Shown here: piece by piece, positions 9,551 to 19,255 of the stretch
Layout: every line of letters starts with the position of its first letter
How positions within the stretch are numbered: the stretch's first letter is position 1
Assembly: GCF_000142905.1 (NCBI RefSeq)
Contig: NW_013657670.1
Coordinates: 370,462-434,461, forward strand
Reading direction: 5' to 3'
Source of the DNA: Thecamonas trahens ATCC 50062
Taxonomy: Eukaryota > Apusozoa > Apusomonadida > Apusomonadidae
DNA length: 64,000 bases
Translations under genes and position numbers: made by a program
The notes under the pieces: generated by a model
What the model saw: only the letters and a program-made list of their open reading frames with translations
Database searches by the model: none
What the model was told of the DNA's origin: nothing

Positions 9551-9720
9551 ACCTCCCTGGCTCGAGTCGGGTGCCGGCTGCTGTCCGTGTCCGTCTCCGT
9601 GTCAGTGGTTGGTGACGGCGCGTTGGCGCGAGTGCGGGCGGCCGGTGGGCGAGTGGTGGCAGGGAGGGACCGAGCGGCACGTTGGCACCTGACTTGCTCA
9701 CTCTCTCTCTTGCTGGCGCC

Positions 9721-10040
9721 ATGTCTGCAGAAGACCCTTTCGGAGACGCACCTGCTGCCGAGTTTGACGGCGGTACCATTCCGGTCATGAAGCTGAAGGA
9801 TCCCGAGCCCGGCAACGGTCTGCAGATGCGGTTTTCTCTCGATGATATCCCCAAGGTATATATATATATATGCGCTGCAAGGGAAGGTGGTGGGAGGGGT
9901 GAAGGAGCGTGACGTAACGGGCGGTGTGGACTCATTATGTGTGGGCGTGCAGATGGACCTACTGGGCAAGTCTGACCCTCAGTACGTATGCATGGAGTGT
10001 GGGGTGTGGGGGGGTTGTGCGTGCGTAGTGTGTGGTGTAT

Positions 10041-10078
<38 letters not shown>

Positions 10079-10486
10079 TGGTAGGGGTGTGCACCTGGCA
10101 AAGGAAGCCCTCTGTCTTTTGTCAGACTCATGGTGATATGCATTGGGCTGGCAATGGGCAGGCTGCTGGTCTTTCTGATGGACCATGATGAGCACTGGAT
10201 TCTGTACGGCAAGACTGAGTGGCAGAAGGACAAGACGTCAGCGGTCTTCGACACGCCTGTCACCATTCCCATCGATGACGAGTTCAAGGAGGTCAAGATC
10301 CAGGCGTGGGATCTGGACAAGTTCAAGCCCGACCAGATTGACGTCATGTCGAATCATGATCTCATCGGCACGGTCACCATCAACATCCGCAAGTTGGTGG
10401 ACAAGCCCGAGTACTCGACCGCGCTCTACAACTCGAAGCTCTCCGGCGATGCCGGCCAGCTCACCATTTCTTCCACCCGCGTGTAG
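9721..10486 (+). CDS. Single C2-domain protein, copine-like
   Basis: Three exons: 9721-9855 (45 codons), 9953-9981 (29 nt) and 10162-10486. Introns are 9856-9952 (GTATAT...GCAG, phase 0) and 9982-10161 (GTACGT...GGCAG, phase 2), giving 162 residues. The joined C2 core reads 'MDLLGKSDPQLLVFL', then 'YGKTEW' and 'DLIGT', the order seen in copine C2 domains (GKSDP is the first calcium loop). The N-terminal 30 residues are acidic. There is no second C2 or VWA domain, so this is shorter than copines and probably a cytosolic calcium/phospholipid-binding adaptor. The second intron holds a GT microsatellite. Confidence 0.75.
10042..10074 (+). repeat. (GT)n microsatellite
   Basis: About 16 uninterrupted GT units within the second intron of the C2-domain gene, ~60 bp after its GTACGT donor. 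Confidence 0.9.
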
Positions 10487-10653
10487 GCGTAGGGAAGTAG
10501 CTGATGAGTTGTTCTTAAAGCAAGGCGGCCACCGCCATGCATATCTGGCCACTTGCAGCATAGCATGGTTGTGATTGCATCTCACGCGGATGCGGGCAGC
10601 AGTTGCCTCCTGGCTGGAAGACACCACACCTGACTGGGGCAACAACTACAGCC

Positions 10654-11630
10654 ATGTCTCGCTCACGTCGCAAGCAGTCGTTTGGCCTCTCCACCGAGGT
10701 AAGTGGCGAACCAGCGTGTTGAGAAAGTGAATGAGATGGGGCCCGCACGGTGTGTGGCCGATGGGGGTCTCTGGAGCGTGCTGGAGCGTGCGGGGAAGGG
10801 TGGGCGAAAAGCCAGCTCCATGCGCCCCCTCGCCACCTGACCGCCAACACGCCAAAGGGCACTGTAGACGAGCTAGAGGATGAGAGGGAAGGAGAAAAGG
10901 GCACGCTGGCAAGATCAAACAAGGACGACGGGTTGTGTGTGTTTTGTGGAGGGAGCAAGAGCGTATTCGCCATGGTGTAGCGTGGCGTGGCGGACCAGGC
11001 TCGGCATGGGTGGCGTGGTGGGAGCAGCAGTTCCTGCGAATTGCATGTGTTGGTGAAAGTTGTTGGCCGTTTTTGGCGTCGGGCAATGGACGAATTTGGC
11101 CAAGAGGGGACTGATGCGGGTGGTTGGGAGGGCGGGGACAGGACGCTATGGACGCCGATGCCATCAACGAGTACAAGGGCATTTTCAAGGCCATTGATCT
11201 CAACAAGAACGGCAGTATTTCCAAGGCCGATCTTGCGTCGTCGCTCGCGGCATACGGCATCCGCATGTCACCGGCGCAGATCGAGGAGATGTGGAACGAC
11301 ACTGGGCTCTCTGACTCGTCATCGCTCTCGTTCTCGCAGTTTGTGTCGATGATCGAGGCAAACATGTCAGGCTATGTCACCAAGCCCATGCTGGGCGAGG
11401 CCTTTGAGTGCATCGAGGCCAACGTCGGGCGCGACGAGCTTGTTGGTGGCGGACCCGGCCCGAACAAGGTTCGCGGCAAGCTCAACGCCGACCAGTTCGA
11501 GAAGCTCCTCCTCACCACTGGTGACAAGCTGCGGCCGGATGAGGTCGATGCCTTCTTCTCCTTCCTCAAGGTCTCGGCCGGCGGCGAGCTCTCGACCGAA
11601 GAGCTGACCACGCTCCTCACCCAAGGCTGA
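10654..11630 (+). CDS. EF-hand protein, calmodulin/myosin light-chain-like
   Basis: Exon 1 is 10654-10698 (15 codons, basic 'SRSRRKQSFG'). The intron is 10699-11141 (443 nt, GTAAGT...ACAG, phase 0), the longest gap-free intron after the NCS/CNB gene's. Exon 2 is 11142-11630; 177 residues in total. The join gives 'INEYKGIFKAIDLNKNGSISKADL', a good first EF-hand (D-x-N-x-N-G-x-I). The later three hands are degenerate, with missing loop Asp residues ('GGELSTEEL' at the C-terminus). A basic Ser-containing N-terminus with one functional EF-hand is the layout of myosin regulatory light chains, but calmodulin-like or centrin-like proteins are not excluded. Confidence 0.75.
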
Positions 11631-11673
11631 GCAGGATGCGTGTGCAGCGAGGACGTGGCGGATAAAGCGTGTT

Positions 11674-13032
11674 TCATGTTGTGGTGGTGGTGTCTGACGA
11701 CGATGAGGACGATGAAGACGACGACGATGAGCTGGCGCCGTCGTCGTTGCTGTCAAACACACCCACGGACTTGTCGTCATCGGCTTCCGGCTCGTCGTCG
11801 GCTTCATCGTCTTCGTCGTCGTCATCATCGTTCTCCTCGTACTCGTCGGTCTCTTCGTCAGCCTCGGAGACCGCTTCGTCGTCGCTGTCGTCGCCGTCGT
11901 CCGAGACCATGGCACCAGGGATGTTGCGGCGTGGGTCGACAAAAGCCTGCGGGACAACCATGGCGCGGCCATCGTCGTAGAGAGTCTCCATGGCGGCACG
12001 CATGGCCTCAAGGTCTTCGGGCGCGTGGTGGTTGGTGTGGAGCTGGGCGGCGCGGAGGACAACGCGAGGATGCTCGACAAGCATGCGCCGTGCGCGCTCG
12101 AGCGGCGAACACGCCGGATCGAGGCGGTCAGGCGCGAGAAATTTGGCATGCGGGCGGTGGACGGGAGCGCCGACGACGTTGACCGGGTGGGCCCGCTTTC
12201 CAGTGCGGACGCGGTCCTGGGCGAGGGTTAGAAAGGTGGCGGCGATGGTGTCGCGGATGACAGCCTCAAGGCGCATGGCGGCAAAGGCCCTCAGTGGACC
12301 ATCAAGCACGCAGGCGCGGGCGCGGGTTGCAGGATCGGAGACGCGCGCCTTGGCCAGCTCGTCCCACACTTCGTCGACGAGGGCAGTGACGGCCGGCAGG
12401 GCGTCGGCGTGGGCGGCCTTTTCCGACGCCAAGCCCTGGATCATCTCTTGGACTCGCACCTCGGCCAGATCTCGAGCGAGGACCGGGGTGAAGCCGACCC
12501 GTGGGTCACCGACCACATCGCGCTTCTTCAGCTCTTCCGAGACCAAGGCAAAGTCGTGGGCGACGACGGGCGCAGTAATAACCGGCGACTGTAGGACCCG
12601 CGACCGCGGGAGCGGGACAGCAAACTCGTACAACTCGTTGTCAAAGATGAGATCATCGTCGATGGTGGCAAGTTCGTCAGCGCGTCCGAGAAGGCCCGGC
12701 GGCAAGTCGCGATTGAGCGGAATGTCCCCAGCCTGCCGCGGCGCATCGTCGACGCTCAGCGGCCACGTTGTGCTCACCCACTGTTCCAGCCGCGGCGGCC
12801 GGGTAGCAGCCAGCTTGCGGGCCAGTTTCAAGTGTCGCAGATTACAAACAACCCGGTTGGGCTGGCGATGCTTGGGCAGTCTCGCCTCCTTGGTCCTTGT
12901 CCGTTTGGCCTCGCGCTCGATGTCGGTCATGGAGCTCCTCCGCCGCTTCCGGCGCCGGGACTCACCAGCGTCTGCTCCAGCCTCTTCCATCGCTGCCACC
13001 ACCCCATTACCCTTCCTCTCTCCAGCCGACAT
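11674..13032 (-). CDS. Predicted nuclear protein with basic N-terminus and acidic Ser tail
   Basis: 452 residues from ATG 13032, no intron needed. Residues ~25-50 are strongly basic ('RRRKRRRSS', 'KRTRTKEARLPKHR') and look like a nuclear localisation signal. The middle (~60-370) is globular, with helices rich in Ala/Arg/Leu. About 375-430 is almost all Asp/Glu, followed by a run of at least 13 Ser and five Thr at the very end. I do not recognise the family. Acidic tails of this kind are common in nucleolar, chaperone and transcription proteins. It converges on the EF-hand gene with 43 bp between stops. Confidence 0.6.
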   Translation of the reverse strand: MSAGERKGNGVVAAMEEAGADAGESRRRKRRRSSMTDIEREAKRTRTKEARLPKHRQPNRVVCNLRHLKLARKLAATRPPRLEQWVSTTWPLSVDDAPRQAGDIPLNRDLPPGLLGRADELATIDDDLIFDNELYEFAVPLPRSRVLQSPVITAPVVAHDFALVSEELKKRDVVGDPRVGFTPVLARDLAEVRVQEMIQGLASEKAAHADALPAVTALVDEVWDELAKARVSDPATRARACVLDGPLRAFAAMRLEAVIRDTIAATFLTLAQDRVRTGKRAHPVNVVGAPVHRPHAKFLAPDRLDPACSPLERARRMLVEHPRVVLRAAQLHTNHHAPEDLEAMRAAMETLYDDGRAMVVPQAFVDPRRNIPGAMVSDDGDDSDDEAVSEADEETDEYEENDDDDDEDDEADDEPEADDDKSVGVFDSNDDGASSSSSSSSSSSSSDTTTTT

Positions 13033-13366
13033 GCCAGCAGCAACAGCGAGTGGGGGAGGGTGCTACGGTTGATGATGGCGATGCGGCAGCAGAACCAGCG
13101 TAGCAAGATCCGTGGGTGTTGGAGGGTTGGGAGGTTGGGGGGGTTGGGGGGTTGGGCAAGGGACAGGAGGAGAGGATGTGGATGTGGAGTGGTTGTGATT
13201 GGTGGTTGGTGGTTGTGGTGTGTGGAGGTGGAGGTAGTCGATGGCTGTGGTGTGGGTGGTGTGTGCGGGTCGGCCGAGTGTGACGGGCAGAGTGGCTCTG
13301 TGGGAGAGTGGGCGGGGGCGGGCTCGGGCTGAGGTTGGGTATCTCTCTCTCTTTCTCCGTCAAGCT
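13033..13366. other. Divergent intergenic region
   Basis: 334 bp between the start of the acidic-tail gene and the start of NUXM. It is G/T-rich (repeated GGTTGGGGGGTTGG near 13125-13155 and TGGTTGTGG near 13190-13220) with no coding signal. A pyrimidine run TCTCTCTCTCTTTCTCC sits 10-30 bp before the NUXM ATG. Confidence 0.5.
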
Positions 13367-13876
13367 ATGGCTGACGCTCCTGCTGGCGCAACACCGTACC
13401 CTGGTACGGACGAGGGAGAGGGGGAGATAGGCGGTGTGCGGCGGGTTGTCTGGTGTGTGTGTGGGGTTGGGGAGGGTTGGGAAGGAGGGTGAGGAGAGAG
13501 GGAGGGAAGGGGGGAGGGTGGGTGGGAAGGAGCGGCGAATACTGTTTGTCGCGNNNNNNNNNNNNNNNNNNNNNNNNNNNNNNNNNNNNNNNNNNNNNNN
13601 NNNNNNNNNNNNNNNNNNNNNNNNNNNNNNNNNNNNNNNNNNNNNNNNNNNNNNNNNNNNNNNNNNNNNNNNNNNNNNNNNNNNNNNNNNNNNNNNNNNN
13701 NNNNNNNNNNNNNNNNNNNNNNNNNNNNNNNNNNNNNNNNNNNNNNNNNNNNNNNNNNNNNNNNNCTAAACGGTGGGAAGGAGCGGCGATTGTGGAGAGG
13801 AGGGAGTGGCAAGGGGGGGGAGGGGGGAGGGGGAAGGGGACGGAGAGGGAGGTGGGGGAAGGATATGTGACTCATG

Positions 13877-13922
<46 letters not shown>

Positions 13923-14300
13923 CTTGTTGTGGCTCTGGCTCTGGCTCTGGCTCTGGTGGTCGTGGTGGTGGTCGTGGTGGTGGTCGTGGTGGTGGTCGTG
14001 GGGTGGGTTGCGGGCTGTGTGGTGTGGGGGTATGGATGGACAGTGGTCAACGCGGCCCCGAATGTGGCCGAGACCGTGGCCAACTTTTCAATGGGCGACG
14101 TGTCCAAGTGGGCGCTGATGACCGGGCTCTCGCTGCCGTTTGGCTGGGCCATCGGCAAGCCGATCCGGATGCAGACCATGGTGATGGCAGGCTCGATCGG
14201 GTTTGTGGGCGGCTTTATGTGGGCGTACCAGAACGCGGCTGGGCGGCTGATGGGCACGTTTGAGAACAAGTCTGAGGTCAAGCGGCACTACTCGCAGTGA
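13367..14300 (+). CDS. NUXM: Complex I accessory subunit, NUXM / fungal 20.9 kDa type
   Basis: Exon 1 is 13367-13403 (12 codons plus one base). The intron, 13404-14043 (GTACGG...ACAG, phase 1), contains the assembly gap. Exon 2 is 14044-14300; 97 residues. The junction produces 'TPYPVVNAAPNVAETVANFSMGD', matching the 'YP-hydrophobic-(D/N)-x-x-P' opening of this small family. Two hydrophobic helices follow ('WALMTGLSLPFGWAIG' and 'TMVMAGSIGFVGGFMWAYQ'), then the hallmark 'YQNAAGRLMG..EN..EVKR'. It is a mitochondrial inner-membrane accessory subunit of NADH:ubiquinone oxidoreductase, known from fungi and other non-animal eukaryotes. Its stop lies 56 bp from that of the convergent gene. Confidence 0.8.
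13554..13765. other. Assembly gap (212 N)
   Basis: All bases are N. The gap lies inside the NUXM intron. The 18-mer GGTGGGAAGGAGCGGCGA occurs on both sides (13521-13538 and 13772-13789), so the gap probably spans or was caused by a tandem repeat. Confidence 0.98.
13881..14000 (+). repeat. (GT)n followed by GGCTCT and GTCGTGGTG repeats
   Basis: A pure GT run (13881-13920) is followed by about four GGCTCT units (13929-13952) and then GTGGTCGTGGTG-type repeats to about 14000. All lie in the 3' part of the NUXM intron. Confidence 0.9.
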
Positions 14301-14317
14301 GTCTGCTCGGCAGCGTG

Positions 14318-14323
14318 AATAAA
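14318..14323 (+). terminator. Canonical AATAAA polyadenylation signal
   Basis: AATAAA lies 18 bp after the NUXM stop codon. It is the only clear canonical signal I noticed in a short convergent intergenic space in this window. Cleavage 10-30 bp downstream would fall at or inside the 3' end of the oppositely oriented gene. Confidence 0.55.
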
Positions 14324-14356
14324 GACAGAAAGCGTCTCGCGGCGCCTGGGGTGTTA

Positions 14357-14989
14357 CTAAAGAGCCGGACGCGGGTGGGAGCGCAGGTAGTCGACCACCA
14401 TCTCCGGGCGCGAGTTGACGTGCTGGTGGCCGTGGTCGACGGTGATCCACTCGATGACGTTGTTGTTGACGACGGCGGCAAAGAGATGAAGGCCAGACTT
14501 GGCGCCCTCCTCGAAGTGCGGGCAGACGAGGCCAGCGCCGCGGGCAAAGACGCCGTTGGCGTCGGACACGGTGGTCCACACCTCGGGATGCGGGGCTTCG
14601 TGATGGTGGCGGGTAAAGGCGTTGTTGGCAAACGGATCCGAAGCCATGACCATGACGATGGCGTCGAGGCCGAGATCATCGTAGTTGTGGTAGACCTGGC
14701 GGACCATGTCCTTGAACTGGACGTCTGCGCCGGGCTCGTAGGCGGCGGCAACCGAGAAGAGCAGCACCCGCTTGCGGGCAAAGAGCCGCGGCGAGCGGAC
14801 AAGCTTGATTTTGCCCATATGCAGCGTCGAGAAGGTGGTCAGCGGAAGCTCGTCGCCCGCCGAGACCGGAATCTGCGTCACCTCGCCGGTCTCGCAGTTC
14901 TGCTCATACCGGTGGACTGTCTCCGAGTAGGCCGCAGCGACGAGCGTGGCGAGCGCAACCGCTGCCATAAGCATGTGCAGAGCGTACAT
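14357..14989 (-). CDS. Secreted peroxiredoxin-5-like protein lacking the peroxidatic Cys
   Basis: 210 residues with a clear signal peptide (about 1-21, 'MLMAAVALATLVAAAY'). The rest follows the Prx5/AhpE fold in order: 'VSAGDELPL', 'LFARKRVLLFSVAAAYEPGADVQF', 'DAIVMVMASDPFANNAF' and 'VSDANGVFARGAGL'. In active family members the loop after 'LFSVPGAYTP' carries Thr and the peroxidatic Cys (TPxC); here it reads EPGADV, with neither. Cysteines remain only near the N-terminus ('NCETG') and at 'GLVCPH'. It is therefore predicted to be non-catalytic as a thiol peroxidase, exported through the ER. It lies downstream of the PDI gene on the same strand, 208 bp away. Confidence 0.75.
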   Translation of the reverse strand: MYALHMLMAAVALATLVAAAYSETVHRYEQNCETGEVTQIPVSAGDELPLTTFSTLHMGKIKLVRSPRLFARKRVLLFSVAAAYEPGADVQFKDMVRQVYHNYDDLGLDAIVMVMASDPFANNAFTRHHHEAPHPEVWTTVSDANGVFARGAGLVCPHFEEGAKSGLHLFAAVVNNNVIEWITVDHGHQHVNSRPEMVVDYLRSHPRPAL

Positions 14990-15197
14990 AGTAACGTGTC
15001 ACGTGTGTGTGTGGGGAGGGAGGGAAGGAGGGAGAGGAATGCCTTGGCCTTGGCTGGCTCCGAGGTGAGCTTGTGCTGCTGACGTCGGCGACGTCGGCGG
15101 CGCAGGGGAACGTGTGAAATTCACGTGAAAGTCGCGAGTTGGGGAGAGGAGCAGCGCAAGCGTTCACTAGGGGGCGATGATTTGAGTATGAGGACAA

Positions 15198-16485
15198 TTA
15201 TGCCTCGGTAAAGGCAGCGAGGACGTTGAGGCGGAGGGTGAACTCATCGACCTTGGCGCCAGTGAGCGAGCCCGAGTCGATCATGCGGGTGAGACGAGCC
15301 GGCTCGGTCTCGACGTAGTCGTCACCGCGGGCCACGATCTTGGTCATGGCCTGCGAGTAGAACTTTGCGGCCTTGGGGAAGGCGCCGTCGTACGACTCAA
15401 AGAGGGCCTTGGCGGCGTCGATAAGCGAAGCGCGGGTGGCGTCGTCGGCCTCAAGGAACTGGGCGGCGAGCTCGTCGAGCTCGGCAACGCGGCCGGCGGC
15501 CGAGGTCAGCGAACCGTCGGTGGTGCGGAAGGTGCCGCACTGCGTGTTGAGGTACTCGACAATGTCGTCGGCGGTCCGGCCGCCAGTGTACTTCTCCTCA
15601 CCGGACTTGTCGTCCTTGGCAAAGGCCTTGATGGTGGGGAAGCCCGAGACATCGTACTTGGAGCCGATCTCGCGGTGCTTGTCGGCATCGAGGGCGGCGA
15701 CGACGCAGTTGGGCTCGTTGGCAAAGGCCTTGGCCACCTTCTCCCACTCGGGCGCAAGGGCCTTGCAGTGGCCGCACCACGGCGCAAAGAACTCGACAAG
15801 AACAAAGGCGTCCTCGTTGAGAACGACGTCGTCAAAGTTGTCCTGGTTCAGCTCGACGACGGCCGTCGGCTTCTTCTTGAGCTTCTCCGACAGGCCGGTC
15901 TTCGAGTTGACAAAGGCCACCAGATCCTCGGCCGTCCGCCCGCCAGAGTAGTCCTCAGGCTCGGTCGAGCCCTTGGGGAAGAACTTGAGGGTAGGGAAGC
16001 CCGAGACACCAAACCGGCTGCCGAGCTCGCGATGAGCATCAGCATCCACAGCGGCAATGACCACCTCGGACGAGTGGCGGGCAAAGGTCTCGCCGAGCTT
16101 CTCCCACTCGGGCGCGAGGTTCTTGCAGTGGCCGCACCACGGCGCAAAGAACTCTGTCGTACACCATCTCCCACCGCATGCCTATGAGTGTGGGGCGGAG
16201 GGGAGGGTGTGTGTGCGTGTGTGTGTGTGTGTGGGGGCTGTGTGGGGACGGGCATGTGCCTGTCGGTGACCTCAGCAAGCGAAGAAAATGGTTCCTCCGA
16301 CGCGACCTGTTGTCAGCTGGGAGAAGAGGGGGGGGGGAGGGGGGAGGGGGTGGCGTACCGACAAAGACGTGCTTGGAGCCGTCGAGAACAGAGTCAAAGT
16401 TGTCCGGGGTGAGGGTCACACCGCCGGCAGAGGCAAGGAGCGGGAGAGCGCAGAGGGCAAGGACGACAATCGCGGCGACCTTCAT
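15198..16485 (-). CDS. Protein disulfide isomerase with two thioredoxin domains and ERp29-like D domain
   Basis: Exon 1 is 16485-16359, the intron 16358-16154 (205 nt, GTACGC...ACAG, phase 1) and exon 2 16153-15198; 360 residues. A signal peptide covers ~1-20. Thioredoxin domain a (~25-130) and domain a' (~140-250) both have the active site 'EFFAPWCGHCK' and a cis-Pro loop 'VSGFPT(L/I)K'. The last ~100 residues are a helical ERp29-C (D) domain, as in plant PDIL2 and Dictyostelium PDI1. The enzyme oxidises and isomerises disulphides in the ER. The C-terminus is 'FTEA', so there is no KDEL-type retrieval signal. The two active-site segments are nearly identical in DNA as well. Confidence 0.9.
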
Positions 16486-16600
16486 GATGATGCGGGTGGG
16501 GAGTGAGGTGTCGCCCAGCTCAGCTCAGACCTGGCCAAAGGGGTGCGACTCGTGGCGGGCGCGATCGTTAATTGTGGGGAGGCGATGTTTAACAGCAGTG

Positions 16601-18444
16601 CTAGTTGGGAGTGGCGGCGGGGCTGGCGGGTGCGGGTGGGTGGACAACGGCCTCGACCATCTCGAGCAACTTGTAGCCGACCATGGCAAAGCAGGCAGCA
16701 GCGGTGGCTGCGGGCGAGGTATCGGGAGCGAGATCGCGCTGCTCCACCCGCTCGAGGAGCGCGGTGAGCGAGGCCTCGAGCGCCGCGGCCTGGGCCGCCG
16801 AGAACGGCCACTGGCTGTTCTTGTGGCCAAAGTTGTACAGCGCCTTGCACGCAACGTCGAGAACCCGGAGCGCTGACGGAGCGTCGAGCAGATCGGCGTC
16901 GGCGGCTTTCGAGCCCACGACGCGGATGAGCGCATCAACGCCGCCGTGCTGCTGCAGCGCAGCCTTGGACGCCGGCGACGCCTGCAGGTTGGTGACGACG
17001 CCAGCAACGGCAAAAACCACGTCGTCGATGTCAGAGTCGAGGAGAACAGCCATGGCCTCGTCGGCGCGCAGCTTGGCCATCAGCACACGCATGTCTTCAA
17101 ATCGCGAAAAGTTGCCGTACGCCCGCGCCACGTGGTACACCATCTCCCAGTTGGGCTGCAGCAGGAGCGGAAGCAACAGGCGGACCACACGCGCCCGGCC
17201 TGCCAGCACCACGTTGCCTTCGCTCGCCTCGGACTGGGCAAAGAACGAGACGTTGGTAACAAGCGCCACGCAATTGAGCACAAGCTCCTCCGAGTTCTCC
17301 ACTGCCAGCCGCTCCATCAGGTCGAGGACGCGCTCCAGCTGCGACGCGCACGCAACCCGCTCGCCAACCGCGTGGTCGACGCACAAGTTTGCGGTCAGCC
17401 GGACGACCTTGACCAGCACCTCCTCCAGTGCCAGCCGCTCTGCGCGCGCGGTGTCGTCATCGGAGCTGCTATCGGCCGCAGTCAGCTGCTCGTGGCTTGC
17501 TACGTAGCGGTCGATGGCGGAGAGGAGTCCACTCACAAAGCGGCGGCTGCCCAGCGCCGCACACACCGCCGGCCGCTGGGTCGTCACGTTGCCGAGCGCA
17601 AAAGCGAGGCGGACAACAAGCGGATGGCGCTGCGCCTGGCTCCGCAGCACGCGTAGCATAGTCTTGCCTAGCCCGCTTGCGTCGCGCGCCAGCTCGTCGG
17701 CGGCACCTGCCAGGAGCGAGGCCTTGGACAGGACCCGCGCCACGTTGAGGCTCAGCTCCGAATGCTTGGCAAAGCGGTCAAGGAGGGCGACAAGCGAGGG
17801 CAGGACGCCCGCGCCGACCACAAGTTCGACGGCGGCGTTGAGGTTGAGGCATGTCCGCAACAGTGCGGTGACTTGGACCAGCGTCTGACCGGCACGCGCC
17901 TCGCCATCGTTCTCGGCCTGTGCGATGAGCTCTGCCACCGTCGCCGGCGAGACGAGATCGGCAAGCACACTGGTGAGCTCGGCACGAAGGACAGCCTTGA
18001 GGACGGTTTTGGAGCCGGCGCACACGTTCTTGAGCGTGCCGAGCGCAAAGAGCGCGGTCGACGAGCCGAGCGGCGCTCTTGCTACGGTCTCGACAAGCTC
18101 GCTAGCGCTTGCCGCGTTGGCCGCAAAGTGCGTGTCGTTGGCTTCTTTCTTGGAGAGCCGAAACAGGAGCTTGGACGCGTTCAGCACCACAACAGGCAGC
18201 GAGTAGCCGAGCGCCAGGATGGTGAGGCCGAGTGGGACAAGGATGTGCCCGTCGTCGAGCGCTACGAGATCAAAGAGCGCCCGCAGGACAGTATGGCGCT
18301 CGTCGTCAGACCATGCTGCCTCGACGTCACGGGCCCACTCGCCAAATGCAGCTACCTCGCGAGCCAGCGCCTCAGTGGCGCCCGGCGGTCCAGGTGTGGC
18401 GAGGTCGGTTGCGAGGTCAGCAAGGCGTGCCATCCAGGCCGTGA

Positions 18445-18475
<31 letters not shown>

Positions 18476-19056
18476 GCGTCGAACAGGCACAGCCGGCCGC
18501 TTGGCCGGGCTTCCACTTGCACCCAGAGGACGCTCGTCTGAGGGCGGTGACGGAGTTTGCGGCGGTGGCGGCGCGAGCTTGCGCGGCGGCGGCAGGGCAC
18601 GGGCGGCAGCCGACGGGCGAGCCTGCGGCGGAAGCTTCCGCCTTGAGCCGCGGAGGATCGGACGTTGTGAGCGATCGGTGCTCCGGACAGGTGGTAGAGC
18701 TGATGAGCTGCCAAGCGGCGGAAGAGCGCCTGCTGGTCCGGCATTGAGTGGCGGGAGCACTCGCGGAGGGGTTGGCGGCCGGAGGCCCGAGCGAAAGGTG
18801 GCTGATGACGGCTTGGCCGACGCTGTGGGTGGACGGGCAGCGTCATAGTCACCCGAGTCAAACAACGACCGCTGGTCCCGGGCAGGTGTGACTGGATGCA
18901 GGGATAGGGGGTGCGGTGAGTGGGAGGAGCAGGGTGTGTGGTGGTAAGACGGCGGCGTGGGGCATGCGTACCAGGCCGGAGCGGGGTGAGGAGCGAGGCC
19001 CGTCCGGGGCGGGCGGTGCGTGAGCGGAGCGGAATGGGGGCTCGGCGGCCGTGCAT
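16601..19056 (-). CDS. ARMC2: ARMC2-like armadillo-repeat ciliary protein
   Basis: Exon 1 is 19056-18972 (28 codons plus one base). The intron is 18971-18892 (80 nt, GTACGC...CCAG, phase 1), and exon 2 runs to 16601; 791 residues. The first ~200 residues are Pro/Arg-rich and disordered ('LTPLRPVTPARDQRSLFDSG'), with a Glu-Pro repeat near 150. The rest is armadillo repeats, including the ARMC2-like block 'PLGLTILALGYSLPVVVLNASKLLFRLSKKEAND'. ARMC2 transports radial-spoke and central-pair components into flagella and is needed for axoneme assembly. The open frame around 18865 is not a start: that codon is TTG, and only the spliced version supplies an ATG. Confidence 0.75.
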
Positions 19057-19255
19057 ACTCCTGTCTTTGTGAGTGCGTGTGTGTGTGTGTGTTTGGTGGG
19101 TGGGGGTGATGGGTGAGGTGTTTGGCGCCAAGTCGGCGGGCGGCGGGCGGCGGGCGGCAGGCGTGAGGGTACGATGTCGGAGTTCATTCGGCGCTCGGCG
19201 GCTCGTCGACGACGGCATTGGTGGTGTTGTCGGATGCAGGCTGTAGGGGACAGGC

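Noticed and set aside
10020-10090. Val/Cys-repeat and His/Thr-repeat proteins from GT/CA runs here and at 3960, 13880, 21840 and 46030
   Set aside because: They are translations of microsatellites in introns or flanks, not genes.
18866-18891. Start of ARMC2 at 18865
   Set aside because: That codon is TTG. A phase-consistent spliced exon with ATG at 19056 explains the 5' end.
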